Below are positions 1-18,157 of a stretch of DNA of 64,000 bases, one piece after another (the stretch's first letter is position 1; the number at the start of each line of letters is the position of its first letter). A program made the position numbers and the translations under genes. The notes under the pieces are model-generated. The model made no database searches, was not told the DNA's origin, and saw only the letters and a program-made list of their open reading frames with translations. This DNA is from Roseiarcus sp963835215 (GTDB lineage: Bacteria > Pseudomonadota > Alphaproteobacteria > Rhizobiales > Beijerinckiaceae): contig CAWIES010000003.1 of NCBI GenBank assembly GCA_963835215.1, forward strand, positions 248,001 through 312,000, given 5' to 3'.

Positions 1-846
1 GCGGTTGCGCTCGACTTGGTCGATGTGCTTGGCGCGCAGTGTCGCATGCGCACCCTGCTCGCCGGCGAGCGCCTGTTCGAGCGTCACGAGGCGCTTCTGG
101 TCACGCTCGCTCGTCGCCTCGTTTTCGGCGAGGCGGCGCAAGGCGGCCTCGAGCCGCCCGCCCTGGGATTTCATCGTCTCGCGCAGGCTGGCGTTGTCCT
201 GAGCGATCAGTGCGCCCTGGTCGTTGGCCTCCTTCAACGCGCTCTCCAGCCGCGCCAGACTCTGGTCTCGCTCGGCGAGTTCGGCGCGCAGCCGCCCAAT
301 CTCGTCGCTCTGGGCCGCCATGCGCCGCAACTCGGCCTCGAGCGTCCGCTCGAGCTTCTCGCGCGCCGCCACGCCCTCGCGGCTTTCCGCCTGGGCCGCC
401 GCCAGCCCCGCTTCGGCGCGTTGAAGACGCTGGCGAAGCTCGCGGCTTTCGCGCTTCTCGGCCGCGGCGACCTCGGCGATCGTGTCGCGCTCGGCCAGCG
501 CCGAACCGTAGCGGGCGTTGAGGGCGCCGTGGGTGTCTTCAAGCACCGCGTGCTTGGTCTTCAACTCGTGCAGCCGCGAGCGACTGGTTTCGTAGTCGGC
601 GAACAGCTCGACGAGCGGGGTCAGCAGCTCATGGAATTGCTCGCGCGCCCGCTCGACCTGGCTGAGGCCCTGTTCGATCTGATCGAGCTGGGCGCGCATC
701 GTCTCGTCGCGCATGCCGATCGCCTCGAGCGTGCCCTCGACCTCGTCTCGCGCCGCAATCCCGGTTGCCGCGGCTGGCGTCCCTCGATCGTCGAGCCGCG
801 CGGTCCCCATCCGCTTTTGAACGACCCGTGCCCATAGCGCCGTCAT
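1..846 (-). CDS. Crescentin-like coiled-coil protein (C-terminus off the window)
   Basis: An open minus-strand frame runs from an ATG at 846 to the window edge (282 codons) without a stop. A short basic N-terminus of about 30 residues is followed by almost unbroken heptad-rich sequence full of Glu, Arg, Leu and Ala. The segment at about residues 60-105, with FHELLTPLVELF followed by a YETSRSRLHELKTKH-like stretch, resembles the N-terminal rod of Caulobacter crescentin as I remember it, a filament-forming protein that sets cell curvature. That is family-level resemblance, not proof; it could be another rod-like scaffold. It lies downstream of the rpoC terminator and has its own upstream region with a consensus -35 and inverted repeats, so it is probably transcribed separately. 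Confidence 0.6.
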   Translation of the reverse strand, partial: MTALWARVVQKRMGTARLDDRGTPAAATGIAARDEVEGTLEAIGMRDETMRAQLDQIEQGLSQVERAREQFHELLTPLVELFADYETSRSRLHELKTKHAVLEDTHGALNARYGSALAERDTIAEVAAAEKRESRELRQRLQRAEAGLAAAQAESREGVAAREKLERTLEAELRRMAAQSDEIGRLRAELAERDQSLARLESALKEANDQGALIAQDNASLRETMKSQGGRLEAALRRLAENEATSERDQKRLVTLEQALAGEQGAHATLRAKHIDQVERNR

Positions 847-986
847 CCCGCCCCTCCTTCGCCCGAAGTCCGAAAGACGCCCGGAATTACGCCGCATGAC
901 GCGCGCGATAGCGTGAGCCGCAACACATGCCGCAAGGCGCCTGCTCGGCAGACCCTTCGCGGGCGAATCGCCCCATCACCCCTAGT

Positions 987-1024
987 AGTTGTCTAAGCTA
1001 GTTGACACAACTTATACGTGTCAA
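987..1024 (-). promoter_or_regulatory. Promoter/operator candidate with two overlapping inverted repeats
   Basis: On the minus strand a perfect -35 (TTGACA, 1019-1024) precedes a weak -10 (TAGCTT, 995-1000, 18-base spacer), facing the crescentin-like gene. Two inverted repeats overlap it: a 26-bp imperfect palindrome at 987-1012 (arms AGTTGT/ACAACT, 10 of 13 positions paired) and TTGACAC/GTGTCAA at 1002-1024. The first has the size of a dimeric regulator site such as a MarR-family operator. Regulation is inferred from symmetry only. Confidence 0.4.
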
Positions 1025-1061
1025 TCGAAACGCGGCGGTTCGGCTGGGGAAAGATGTCGAC

Positions 1062-1091
1062 AAAAAAAGAGCCGCCCGAGGGCGGCTCTTT
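1062..1091 (-). terminator. Rho-independent terminator of the rplJL-rpoBC operon
   Basis: On the minus strand a perfect 9-bp stem (AGAGCCGCC/GGCGGCTCT) with a four-base CTCG loop is followed directly by seven T residues. It sits about 32 bases after the rpoC stop codon. This is a textbook intrinsic terminator and shows that the operon ends at rpoC rather than running on into rpsL-rpsG-fusA. Confidence 0.93.
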
Positions 1092-1123
1092 CATTGTGTC
1101 GCAGGCGAAGCGCTGGTTTGGCC

Positions 1124-5344
<4,221 letters not shown>

Positions 5345-5406
5345 TCCTGCATCTCCTGCGGGCCTCAGCGGCGCTACGGCGCTCGCGGCCCGCGTTGAAG
5401 AAAGGG

Positions 5407-5461
5407 CGGAGCGGCGATCCGCTCCGTCGTAAACATCACGCCGCGCCCGGAAAGCTCCGGG
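5407..5461 (-). other. Two stem-loops in the rpoB-rpoC spacer
   Basis: The 132-base spacer holds a perfect 8-bp hairpin (CGGAGCGG, loop CGAT, CCGCTCCG, 5407-5426) and a 6-bp hairpin (CCCGGA/TCCGGG, 5446-5461). Neither has a T tract, so they are more likely RNA processing or stability elements than terminators. Function is not known. Confidence 0.4.
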
Positions 5462-5476
5462 ACGCGGTCTTCACTC

Positions 5477-9604
<4,128 letters not shown>

Positions 9605-9872
9605 GTGGCTCCTCAATCCGTGCTTGCCGCCGGGTCCGGGCGCCACATCCTCGCGGGACGCGACGCCGAACCAGTCGGCGGACTTGACGGGCCCGATTGC
9701 GGGCCCTTGAACGGCGTCGCGCCGAAGCGCGACTTTGGCTCGCCGACCGGGAGAGAGACCCGGCCGCGGCGAAACCCTACGCGTTACACGCGGCTGAAAC
9801 GGCGGAACGGCCCCAGGCCGAAGCCGGGACCGTTCCCCTTGCGCGCAGGCCTGAACGCAGGCCGCACGAGAC

Positions 9873-10254
9873 TTACTTGAGCTCGACTTTCGCGCCGGCC
9901 TTTTCCAGAGCGGCCTTGATCTTCTCGGCCTCTTCCTTCGTGACGCCTTCCTTGACCGCCTTGGGCGCGCCCTCGACCAGATCCTTGGCTTCCTTGAGGC
10001 CGAGCGCGGTGATCGCGCGGACTTCCTTGATGACTTCGATCTTCTTGTCGCCGGTCGGCGGTCAGAACGACCGTGAACTCGGTCTTCTCCTCGACCGGAG
10101 CGGCGGCGGCCGCGCCACCAGCCGGAGCGGCGGCGACGGCGACGGCGGCGGCGGCCGAGACGCCCCACTTGGCTTCGAGCAGTTTGGCGAGTTCAGCCGC
10201 TTCGAGGACGGTCAGGCTCGACAATTCGTCGACGATTTTTTCCAGATTAGCCAT
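9873..10254 (-). CDS. rplL: Ribosomal protein L7/L12 (one apparent frameshift)
   Basis: Stalk protein of the large ribosomal subunit that recruits translation factors; it binds as dimers to L10. It begins MANLEKIVDEL (ATG 10254; an in-frame ATG at 10260 is also possible), continues through an Ala-rich hinge and into the globular C-terminal domain ending in GAKVELK. An extra C near 10055 shifts the frame just after TEFTVVL; removing it restores GDKKIEVIKEVR and about 126 residues, the usual length. It follows rplJ by 53 bases. Confidence 0.95.
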
Positions 10255-10270
10255 TGTCATCAGTTCCTAT

Positions 10271-10284
10271 ATGGTTCGAACCAT
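10271..10284. promoter_or_regulatory. 14-bp perfect palindrome between rplJ and rplL
   Basis: ATGGTTCGAACCAT is perfectly symmetric and lies 16 bases before the rplL start. Its first 12 bases recur exactly at 10957-10968 in the rplJ leader. Shared use in one operon suggests a protein or RNA-structure site connected with L10/L12 control, but this is an inference. Confidence 0.4.
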
Positions 10285-10307
10285 GGGATTTGTGAAGAGC
10301 CTTCGCT

Positions 10308-10825
10308 TCAGGCTGCGTCTTTGGCGGCATAGGCCGCCACCACGCGGGCGACCTTGGCGGCGGGCGCGTTGGCCAGCTGAGCCAGTTTGGTCGCCGGGGC
10401 GGTCGAGGAGCCCGAGCAACTTGGCGCGCAGTTCGTCGAGCGAGGGCAAGGTCGCAAGCGACTTGACCCCATCGACGTCGAGCGCCGTCTTGCCCATGGC
10501 GCCGCCCAGGAGCACGAATTTCTCGTGATCCTTGGCGAAAGCCACGGCTGCCTTGGCCGCCGCCACCGGATCGCTCGAATGAGCGATCAGGGTCGGCCCC
10601 TTGAGAAGGGGGCCGATCGAGGCGACGTCCGTGCCTTTGAGAGCAATCTGGGCGAGGCGGTTCTTGGCGACCTGAACCTGCGCGCCCGACCTGCCGCATC
10701 TGCTTGCGCAGACGCTGCATTTGGGCGACGGTCAGGCCGGAGTATTGCGCCACGACGACCACCGAAGTCTTCGAGAAGACTTCGTGTAGGGACGCGACGG
10801 CCTCCTTCTTTTCCGCTCTATCCAC
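10308..10825 (-). CDS. rplJ: Ribosomal protein L10 (two apparent frameshifts)
   Basis: Base of the ribosomal stalk, carrying L7/L12 dimers, and classically an autoregulator of its own operon. The start is a GTG at 10825 (VDRAEKKEAV) with GGAGAAA a few bases upstream. Family features include VVVAQYSGLTVAQM near the N-terminus and FVLLGGAMGKTALD in the middle, with an Ala/Lys-rich C-terminal helix for L12 binding. Extra bases near 10690 and 10402 break the frame; removing both gives 171 residues, the normal length. rplK and rplA are not upstream, which is unusual. Confidence 0.94.
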
Positions 10826-11377
10826 GGTGCTTTCTCCGGTTGGCGGGGAAACTCCCGCCTCCTGCACATGCCGCGCTCGGCCGTCGCTGAGAGGCGGCCG
10901 ATCGCGGCGACTTGCGCCTGTCCCCGGAGCTGGGCGAGAGCCCAGCCGCCGGACAGATGGTTCGAACCGCAGTGCGCCGGCCGGCCCGCAAAGGGCCGGA
11001 CGGCTGAAAATTCGGTCTTCCCCGTCTATGCAGGCCCCCAGATCTCCCGCGTCGCGGGAGGGAATTAAGCGGCGTCCCCGGTTGTCAGGAGACGATCGCG
11101 CCGGCAGTCTCGGACAGGACATGGCCGGACGGGACACGAGGGAAGCCCCCGGGTCCTCCGGCCTATCCACCGCTCTCTGCCTGCGTTGCCCATTGAAAGA
11201 CAACGCAAAATCGAGGCGGAAGCCAAAAATGATCATAAGGGGTCGCATCGCGCCGCCGACCCCGACGCGCTGTTTAGCCGCTCAGGCGTCCCCGGCGCAA
11301 GGGCTTCAGGTAAAAAATCTGTTGCAATGCGACAGCGTGAACAAAACTCCCCCGCGATTGTAACGCGATTCCGCCCC
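10826..11377 (-). promoter_or_regulatory. Long non-coding leader/promoter region of rplJ
   Basis: These 552 bases carry no convincing gene in any frame. They hold a strong hairpin (CCGGCCC/GGGCCGG, loop of five, 10981-10999) and, 13 bases further toward rplJ, ATGGTTCGAACC (10957-10968), which recurs before rplL. A long structured leader is expected where L10 or the L10-L12 complex represses translation. I could not identify a clear sigma-70 promoter. Confidence 0.45.
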
Positions 11378-12188
<811 letters not shown>

Positions 12189-12281
12189 CTGCGCCTCGCT
12201 CAAGGGCCGCGCGCGTCAAGACGTCCGCAGACCGCCGCCCGAGCCGCATAAATGGCTCCGCCTTGCGAAAACGCAAGACGA

Positions 12282-12917
12282 TCAGGCCCGACGCAAAGCA
12301 CCGTTTGCAGCGTCGCAAAGCGACTTGGCGCCGAAAGCGATGAAGATCACGCCGACTACCCGCGTCACCGCCACGCCATGGGCGAGGACGAATCGCCGCA
12401 CCGCGGGTAGCCCGGCGGCGAAGATCAGCGTCGCGTCGGCGGCGAGAAAGCCGAGCAGCGCGGCCAGCAGCAATTGCGGAGCGTCGCTCGTGTGGATTTG
12501 GCCGATGTAGGGCGCAACGATCGCCGAGAACATCGCCAGCGCGACCGGATAGGATTTGGGATTGGTGAGGCCGAAGGCCATGCCGGTGGCGAGCGGCCGA
12601 TTGGCGCCGATCGCGCGCGGCGGCGCGTCCTTGCGCGTCATCACCGCGCGCGCGCCGAGATAAATCAGATAGAGCCCGCAACCCGCGCCGAGCAGTTCGA
12701 ACAACGCCGGGCCGAGACGATTGGCCCCGAGGATCGCCGCGACGGCGAGCGCACCCCAAGTGACGTCGCCGACGAGATGGCCGCAGATGAACCAGGCGCC
12801 CGAGCGACGACCCTTGGCAGCGGACAACGTGAACAATGCGAGGAACGCTGGCCCCGGCGCGACAACATAGAGATAGGCGGCGAGCATGGTCGCCAGCAGG
12901 ATTTTTGAGTCGATCAT
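12282..12917 (-). CDS. LysE/RhtB-family amino acid exporter
   Basis: A 211-residue inner-membrane protein with about six hydrophobic segments and the family signature of an N-terminal VVAPGPAFLALF stretch and the AFGLTNPKSYP motif near residue 120. LysE/RhtB proteins export amino acids or their analogues; the substrate cannot be read from sequence. The ATG at 12917 shares one base with the mutS stop (TGATG), so translation is probably coupled. Confidence 0.88.
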   Translation of the reverse strand: MIDSKILLATMLAAYLYVVAPGPAFLALFTLSAAKGRRSGAWFICGHLVGDVTWGALAVAAILGANRLGPALFELLGAGCGLYLIYLGARAVMTRKDAPPRAIGANRPLATGMAFGLTNPKSYPVALAMFSAIVAPYIGQIHTSDAPQLLLAALLGFLAADATLIFAAGLPAVRRFVLAHGVAVTRVVGVIFIAFGAKSLCDAANGALRRA

Positions 12918-15649
12918 CACCCCTCCTCGCTTAGCAGGCGCTTGAGCTCGTAGAGCGCCGCCTGCGCTTCGCGCGGCGTCAACTCGTCGAGCTCGAGCCG
13001 CTCCAGCGCCTCGCGCAGCGGGTCGGGGCCGGCGGGCTCTGCGGGCTCGTAGTTGAACAGCGGTAGCGCGTCGAGGCTAGAGAGCGCCGCGCCCGCGTGT
13101 TTGGTCGCCTCCAGTTCGGCGAGCACCGCGCGCGCGCGCTTGGTGACCGAGGCGGGCAGCCCGGCGAGCTTGGCGACCTGGATGCCGTAGGAACGATCGG
13201 CCGCGCCGGCGACGACTTCGTGCAGAAAGACCAGCGCGCCTTTCCATTCGCTGACCTTCATCGTCAGGTTGAAGAGACGCGGCAGCGTCAGGGCGAGTTG
13301 CGTCAGCTCGTGGAAATGGGTGGCGAACAGCGTGCGCGAGCGATTGACCGCGTTGAGATGTTCGACGCAGGCGAAGGCGATCGACAGGCCGTCGAAGGTC
13401 GCCGTGCCGCGGCCGATTTCGTCGAGAATAACCAGCGAGCGGACCGTCGCCTGATTGAGGATCGCCGCCGTCTCGACCATCTCGACCATGAAGGTCGAGC
13501 GGCCGCGGGCGAGATCGTCGGCGGCGCCGACGCGCGAGAACAGCCGGTCGACGACGCCGATATGCGCGCTGCGCGCCGGCACGAAGGCGCCCATCTGCGC
13601 CAGCGCAGCGATCAGCGCATTCTGGCGCAGGAAGGTCGATTTGCCCGCCATGTTGGGGCCGGTGACGAGCGCGAGGCGGCCGCCCTCGCCCGCTTCGCCG
13701 CTGAGATCGCAGTCGTTGGCGACAAAGGGTTCGCCGCGCGCGGCGAGCGCCGCCTCGACCACCGGATGACGGCCGTCCTCGATCGACGAAGGCGAGCGAG
13801 CCATCGACGCGCGGCCGCGACCAGTCGCGCTTGACCGCGAGCTCGGCGAGCGCGGCGGAGACGTCGATCTCGGCGAGCGCCGCGTCGAGACCGCGCAACG
13901 TCTCGCCATGCGCGAGTCGCCGCGCCGCGCAGCCGCTCGAACACGTCGAGTTCCAGCGCCAGCGCGCGATCGGCGGCCGAGGCGATGCGCGACTCGAGAT
14001 CGATCAGCGCGTTGGTGGTGAAGCGCATCGCGCCGGCCATGGTCTGGCGATGGATGAAGGTCGCCGAATGCGGCGGCTTCAGCAGCGCCTCGCCCTGCGG
14101 CCTGCGGCGTCTCGATGTAGATAGCCGAGGAAATTGTTGTGCTTGATCTTGAGCTGGCGCGTCCCCGCCTCATCGGCGTAGCGCGCCTGCATTTCGGCGA
14201 TGACGCGCCGGCTCTCGTCGCGTAAGGCCCGCGCCTCGTCGAGCGGCGCGGAGGCGCCGGCGCGCACGAAGCCGCCGTCGCGCTTGGCGAGCGGCAATTC
14301 GTCGGCGAGCGCATCGCGCAAGCTCGCGCGCGAGTGCGCCGTCGTCGCGCGCCGAGCCGGGCGAGGCAACGCACCAGCGCGGCCGGCAGGCTTTCGGCGC
14401 GCGCGAGGATCGTCGCGATACGCGCGGCGGCGGCGAGCCCGTCGCGCAAGGCCGCGAGATCGCGCGGGCCGCCGCGATCGAGCGCGAGGCGCGACAGCGC
14501 GCGCAGAAAATCGGGCGTCGCCGCCAGCGCCTTGCGCAGCGCGTCGCGCAGCGCCGGCGCCTCGACGAGAGAAGCGACCGCGTCGAGCCGCTCGTCGATC
14601 TCCGCCGAAGTCGGTCAGCGGGCTCGCGAGCCGCTCGGCGAGCAGCCGCGCGCCGGCGGGCGTCGCGGTCATGTCGATCGTCGCGAGCAGCGAGCCGGCG
14701 CGCTCGCCGGACAGCGTGCGCGTCAGTTCGAGATTGGCGCGCGTCGCGGCGTCGATCTCGAGGCTTGCGCCGCGCGCGCGGCGCGACAGGCGGGGCGAGA
14801 CGCGGCGTCGCGTCGATCTGCGTGCGCTTGACGATAGCCGAGCGCCAGCGCGGCGGCGGCGATCTCGGCGCGGCTGAAAGGCGCCGAAGCCGTCCAGCGT
14901 CTCGACGCCATAGAACTCGCTGCACCCGCCGCTCCGCCGAGCGGCGTCGCCGCCTCGCGCGCCAGCGGCGTCGTCGCGATCCGCGTCTCGGCGATGAGCC
15001 GCGCGAAGGCGGGATCGTCGAACAAGGCTCTGCGGCGCGACGATCTCGCTCGGCTCGAGGCGCGCGATCTCGACGGCCGAGGCCGGCTTCGTCGGTCTCG
15101 CTCAGCGTGAAAGCGCCGGTCGAGATGTCGAGCGCGGCGAGGCCGAAGGCCGAACGCCCCTCGCCCGTCCTCGCGCGCTGGACGGCGAGCAGCAGGTTGG
15201 CGCGGCCAGGCTCGAGCAGGCGCTCCTCGGTGATCGTGCCCGGCGTGACGAGGCGCACGACGTCGCGCCTGACGACCGATTTGCCGCCGCGCTTCTTCGC
15301 CTCGGCCGGGTCTTCGAGTTGCTCGCAGACCGCGACGCGATGGCCCTTGCGCGATCAGGCGCTGCAGATAGTCGTCGGCGCGCTCGATCGGCACGCCGCA
15401 CATCGGAATGTCGTCGCCCTCGTGCTTGCCGCGCTTGGTCAGCACGATGCCGAGCGCGCGGCTGGCGATTTCCGCGTCGTCGAAGAACAATTCGTAGAAA
15501 TCGCCCATCCGATAGAACAGCAGGCAATCGGGATAGGCGGCCTTGATCTCCAGATATTGCGCCATCATCGGCGAGGGCTCGGCCGCGCGCGCCAGCGCGC
15601 TCGCCCCCTGCCCCATCACGGGCGTCGCCGGTTTGGTCGCCTGGTTCAT
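12917..15649 (-). CDS. mutS: DNA mismatch repair protein MutS (fifteen apparent frameshifts)
   Basis: Mismatch-recognition ATPase. The N-terminus has the mismatch-binding motif (LLFYRMGDFYELFFDDA, residues about 43-59) and the C-terminal third is intact with Walker A GPNMAGKST, Walker B LVILDEIGRGT and the helix-turn-helix end. In between, 13.79-15.35 kb, the frame changes fifteen times, always in the direction of an extra base: near 15348, 15083, 15028, 14950, 14926, 14883, 14838, 14775, 14612, 14340, 14320, 14122, 14100, 13925 and 13790. Removing fifteen bases gives about 905 residues, the family norm, with all domains in order. Most likely a badly resolved stretch rather than a dead gene, but this cannot be settled here. 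Confidence 0.9.
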
Positions 15650-15693
15650 CGCTGGCGAGCCTAGCAGGCCGGCGCTGGCGACGCACCGGCGCG

Positions 15694-16642
15694 CTACGAC
15701 CTGTCCACCGGCCGGCCTGCCAGCGGCAGCGGCGCAAGCGGGCCAGGACCGGCGCCGAGCGTCAGGTCGCGCCCGCGCTCGATCGCCTGGCGGACAAAAT
15801 CCTTCGCCGCCGCGACTGCCTCAGGCAAATCGGCGCCAAGAACGATATGCGCGGCGATGGCGCTCGACAGCGTGCAGCCAGTGCCGTGCAGATTGGGCGA
15901 AGCCAGGCGCGACGCGGCGAAACGGCGCATGGCGCCCTCGGTCACCAGCAGATCGACCGCCTCCTCGCCGGCAAGATGGCCGCCCTTCATCAGCACTGCG
16001 GTCGGCCCGAACGCGAGCAACGCCGCGCCCTGAGCGGCCATTTCCGCTTCGTTGGTCGCGAGCGGCGCATCGAGCAGCACGGCGGCCTCGGCGAGATTGG
16101 GGGTCAGGCAATCGACCAAAGGCAGCAGCCGCGCCTTGATCGCCGCAACGAACCCCGCCTCGGCGAGCGCCTCGCCCGAGGAAGCGACCATGACCGGGTC
16201 GTAGACCAGGAACGGCGCCTTCCCGTTCTCCCTTCGCCAGCGATCGCGGCGCGCCGCAGGCGCGACGGACGGCCGGTCGGCCTCTAGCCGCTTGCCCCAG
16301 GCTAGCGCCTTGCGCGGCGGTCTTTCATCGCTCGCGTCGACGCGCGAGCCGCCGAGCCGCTCGGCCACCGCAATCGCGATCCTTGCGCTCGCGAGCATGC
16401 CGATCTTGATCGCCGCGACATCGAAATCGTCGAGAACGGCGTCGATCTGCTCGCGGACGAAATCGGGCGGCGCGGCGAGGATGCCGCTGACGCCGCGCGT
16501 GTTCTGTGCGGTCAGGGCGGTGATCGCGCTCGCGCCATGGACGCCAAGCGCGGCGAAGGTCTTGAGATCGGCCTGGATGCCGGCGCCGCCGCCCGAATCC
16601 GAGCCGGCGATCGGTCAGCGCAATCGGCGTGCGGGTCGTCAC
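15694..16642 (-). CDS. thiD: Hydroxymethylpyrimidine (phosphate) kinase with an in-frame insertion
   Basis: Phosphorylates HMP and HMP-P in thiamine synthesis. GTG start at 16642 overlaps the thiE stop by four bases. An extra base near 16615 must be removed to read the ATP/HMP pocket start IAGSDSGGGAGIQADLK; after it come QNTRGVSGI, YDPVMVASSGEALA, LTPNLAEAAVLL and the anion-hole motif GTGCTLSSAIAAH. The corrected protein is 315 residues, about 45 longer than usual, because 43 codons (16219-16347) split the segment between AERLGG and PFLVYDPVMV. The insert is Arg-rich and palindrome-rich (see the repeat entry). Last gene of the thi operon. Confidence 0.93.
16219..16347 (-). repeat. Palindrome-rich 129-bp insertion in frame inside thiD
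   Basis: Three inverted repeats lie side by side: a perfect 12-bp palindrome GCGGCGCGCCGC (16246-16257), GGCCG/CGGCC with a 2-base loop (16271-16282) and CTAGCC/GGCTAG with a 10-base loop (16284-16305). The stretch is exactly 43 codons with no stop and encodes an Arg/Ala/Pro-rich peptide absent from ordinary ThiD. This is how a mobile palindromic element of the type known from Rickettsia (in-frame palindromic elements) would look. No second copy is present in this window. Confidence 0.6.
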
Positions 16643-17241
16643 GGCGCGCGCGTCGCAGCGATCCATTCGCGCGTGCGCGCTTCAGGATCGGGATTGAGCG
16701 TGATGTCGGTGACGACCGAGACAATGTCGGCGCCGGCGGCGAGGCACAGCTTGCCGCGTTCGATGTTGAGGCCGCCGATCGCCACCAGCGGGATCGCGCC
16801 GATACGCCGCTTCCACTCGCCGATCCGCGCCAGACCCTGCGGGGCGAAGGGCATCGCTTTGAGGATTGTCGGATAGATCGGGCCGAGCGCGATATAGTCG
16901 GGGGCAAGCGCCAGCGCGCGATCGAGTTCGGCTTCGTCGTGGGTCGAGACGCCGAGCCTGATCCCGCGCGCGCGGATCGCCGGCACGTCGGCCTCGTCGA
17001 GATCGCCCTGGCCGAGATGGACGAAATCCGCGTGCGCCCCAATCGCGACGCGCCAATAGTCGTTGACGACAAGCTGCGCGCCAGCGGCTTGGCAAATCAC
17101 CAGCGCCGTACGCGTTTCTCGCGCAACGCTCGCTTGCTCGCGATCCTTGACCCGCAACTGAATCAGCCGCGCGCCGACGCCAACGAGCCGCTCCACCCAG
17201 GCGGCGGAATCGACGATGGGGTAGAAGCGGTCGAGGGTCAT
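16639..17241 (-). CDS. thiE: Thiamine-phosphate synthase
   Basis: Joins HMP-PP and the thiazole phosphate carboxylate to give thiamine phosphate. This is a 200-residue TIM-barrel protein beginning MTLDRFYPIVD. Family motifs include IQLRVKDR near residue 27, VVNDYWRVAIGAHADFVHLGQGDL in the middle and VAIGGLN near 155, which bind the pyrophosphate and substrate. It overlaps thiD by four bases and lies after thiG with a 112-base gap filled by hairpin repeats. Confidence 0.95.
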   Translation of the reverse strand: MTLDRFYPIVDSAAWVERLVGVGARLIQLRVKDREQASVARETRTALVICQAAGAQLVVNDYWRVAIGAHADFVHLGQGDLDEADVPAIRARGIRLGVSTHDEAELDRALALAPDYIALGPIYPTILKAMPFAPQGLARIGEWKRRIGAIPLVAIGGLNIERGKLCLAAGADIVSVVTDITLNPDPEARTREWIAATRAP

Positions 17242-17244
17242 AAG

Positions 17245-17339
17245 CCCCTCTCCCGCTTGCGGGAGAGGGGTTGGGGTGAGGGTTGGCGCGGCCCCTCATC
17301 CGGCGCTTCGCGCCACCTTCTCCCGCAGGCGGGAGAAGG
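17245..17339. repeat. REP-like hairpin element between thiG and thiE
   Basis: Three hairpins in a row: a perfect 12-bp stem (CCCCTCTCCCGC/GCGGGAGAGGGG, 17245-17270), GGCGC/GCGCC (17302-17314) and an 11-bp stem (CCTTCTCCCGC/GCGGGAGAAGG, 17316-17339), with GTTGGGGTGAGGG between the first and second. The same core occurs after icd at 52325-52361. This is the common proteobacterial GAGAGGG-TTGGGGTGAGGG type of interspersed extragenic palindrome. In the operon it may stabilise the upstream mRNA or reduce thiE-thiD expression. Confidence 0.8.
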
Positions 17340-17353
17340 GCGTCTTGCCCCCC

Positions 17354-18124
17354 TCACGACAACGCCGCCTTGCCAACGACCGGCGTCGAGGGTTCGGCGA
17401 AGTCACGGGTTGGCATCGGGCCGGCGCTGTGGGCGGCGAGGCCCGCTTCGATCGCTTGGCGGAACGCGGCCGCCATCGCCACCGGATCACCCGCCGTGCC
17501 GACCGCCGTGTTGAGCAGCACCGCGTCATAGCCAAGTTCGAGCGCCGCCGCGGCGTGCGAGGGCAGGCCGAGGCCGGCATCGACGATCAGCGGCAAGTCG
17601 GGATAGCGCGCGCGCAACACGCGCAGACCGAAGGGATTATTGAGCCCCCTGCCCGAGCCGATCGGCGAGCCCCACGGCATCAACACCTCGCAGCCCGCTT
17701 CGACAAGGCGGTCGCAGACGATCAGGTCCTCGGTCGTGTAGGGAAAGACCTTGAACCCGTCCTGGCTGAGGATGCGCGCGGCCTCGACCGTGCCGAAGAC
17801 ATCGGGCGCGAGCGTGCCCTTGTCGCCGATCACCTCGAGCTTGACCCAGGGCGTATCGAAGATTTCGCGCGCCATTTGCGCCGTCGTCACGGCCTCCTTG
17901 ACGGTGTAGCAGCCTGCGGTGTTGGGCAGCACGCGCACCCCGAGTTCGCGGATGATGCGCCAGAACTCCTGGCCTTCGCGAAACTGCGCCAACTCGCGCC
18001 GCACCGAGACCGTGACCACCTCGGCGCCGGCCGCCTTGACGGATTTCGCCATCACGTCGAGCGAAGGATATTTCGACGTCCCGAGCAGCAGTCGCGACTT
18101 CAACTCGACGCCATAGACCTTCAT
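17354..18124 (-). CDS. thiG: Thiazole synthase
   Basis: Builds the thiazole phosphate ring from deoxyxylulose phosphate, dehydroglycine and ThiS thiocarboxylate. It has 256 residues from the ATG at 18124; a TTG at 18133 is a less likely start. Visible family features are LLLGTSKYPS near the N-terminus, the Schiff-base lysine in TPWVKLEVIGD, and the phosphate-binding MPWGSPIGSGRGL and VDAGLGLPSHAA motifs. It lies directly after thiS. Confidence 0.95.
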   Translation of the reverse strand: MKVYGVELKSRLLLGTSKYPSLDVMAKSVKAAGAEVVTVSVRRELAQFREGQEFWRIIRELGVRVLPNTAGCYTVKEAVTTAQMAREIFDTPWVKLEVIGDKGTLAPDVFGTVEAARILSQDGFKVFPYTTEDLIVCDRLVEAGCEVLMPWGSPIGSGRGLNNPFGLRVLRARYPDLPLIVDAGLGLPSHAAAALELGYDAVLLNTAVGTAGDPVAMAAAFRQAIEAGLAAHSAGPMPTRDFAEPSTPVVGKAALS

Positions 18125-18157
18125 GGTTCGCAACTCCCAAACCCCCGCCGCCCGCGC

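Noticed and set aside
10957..10968. GGTTCGAACC as the T-arm of a tRNA
   Set aside because: No acceptor stem, anticodon arm or D-arm can be folded around either copy, and both are in ribosomal-protein control regions.
12917..15649. mutS decay causing the insertions elsewhere (a mutator strain)
   Set aside because: The same kind of insertion breaks rpoB, rplJ and rplL, which a living cell cannot lose, so error in the sequence is a simpler cause for all of them.
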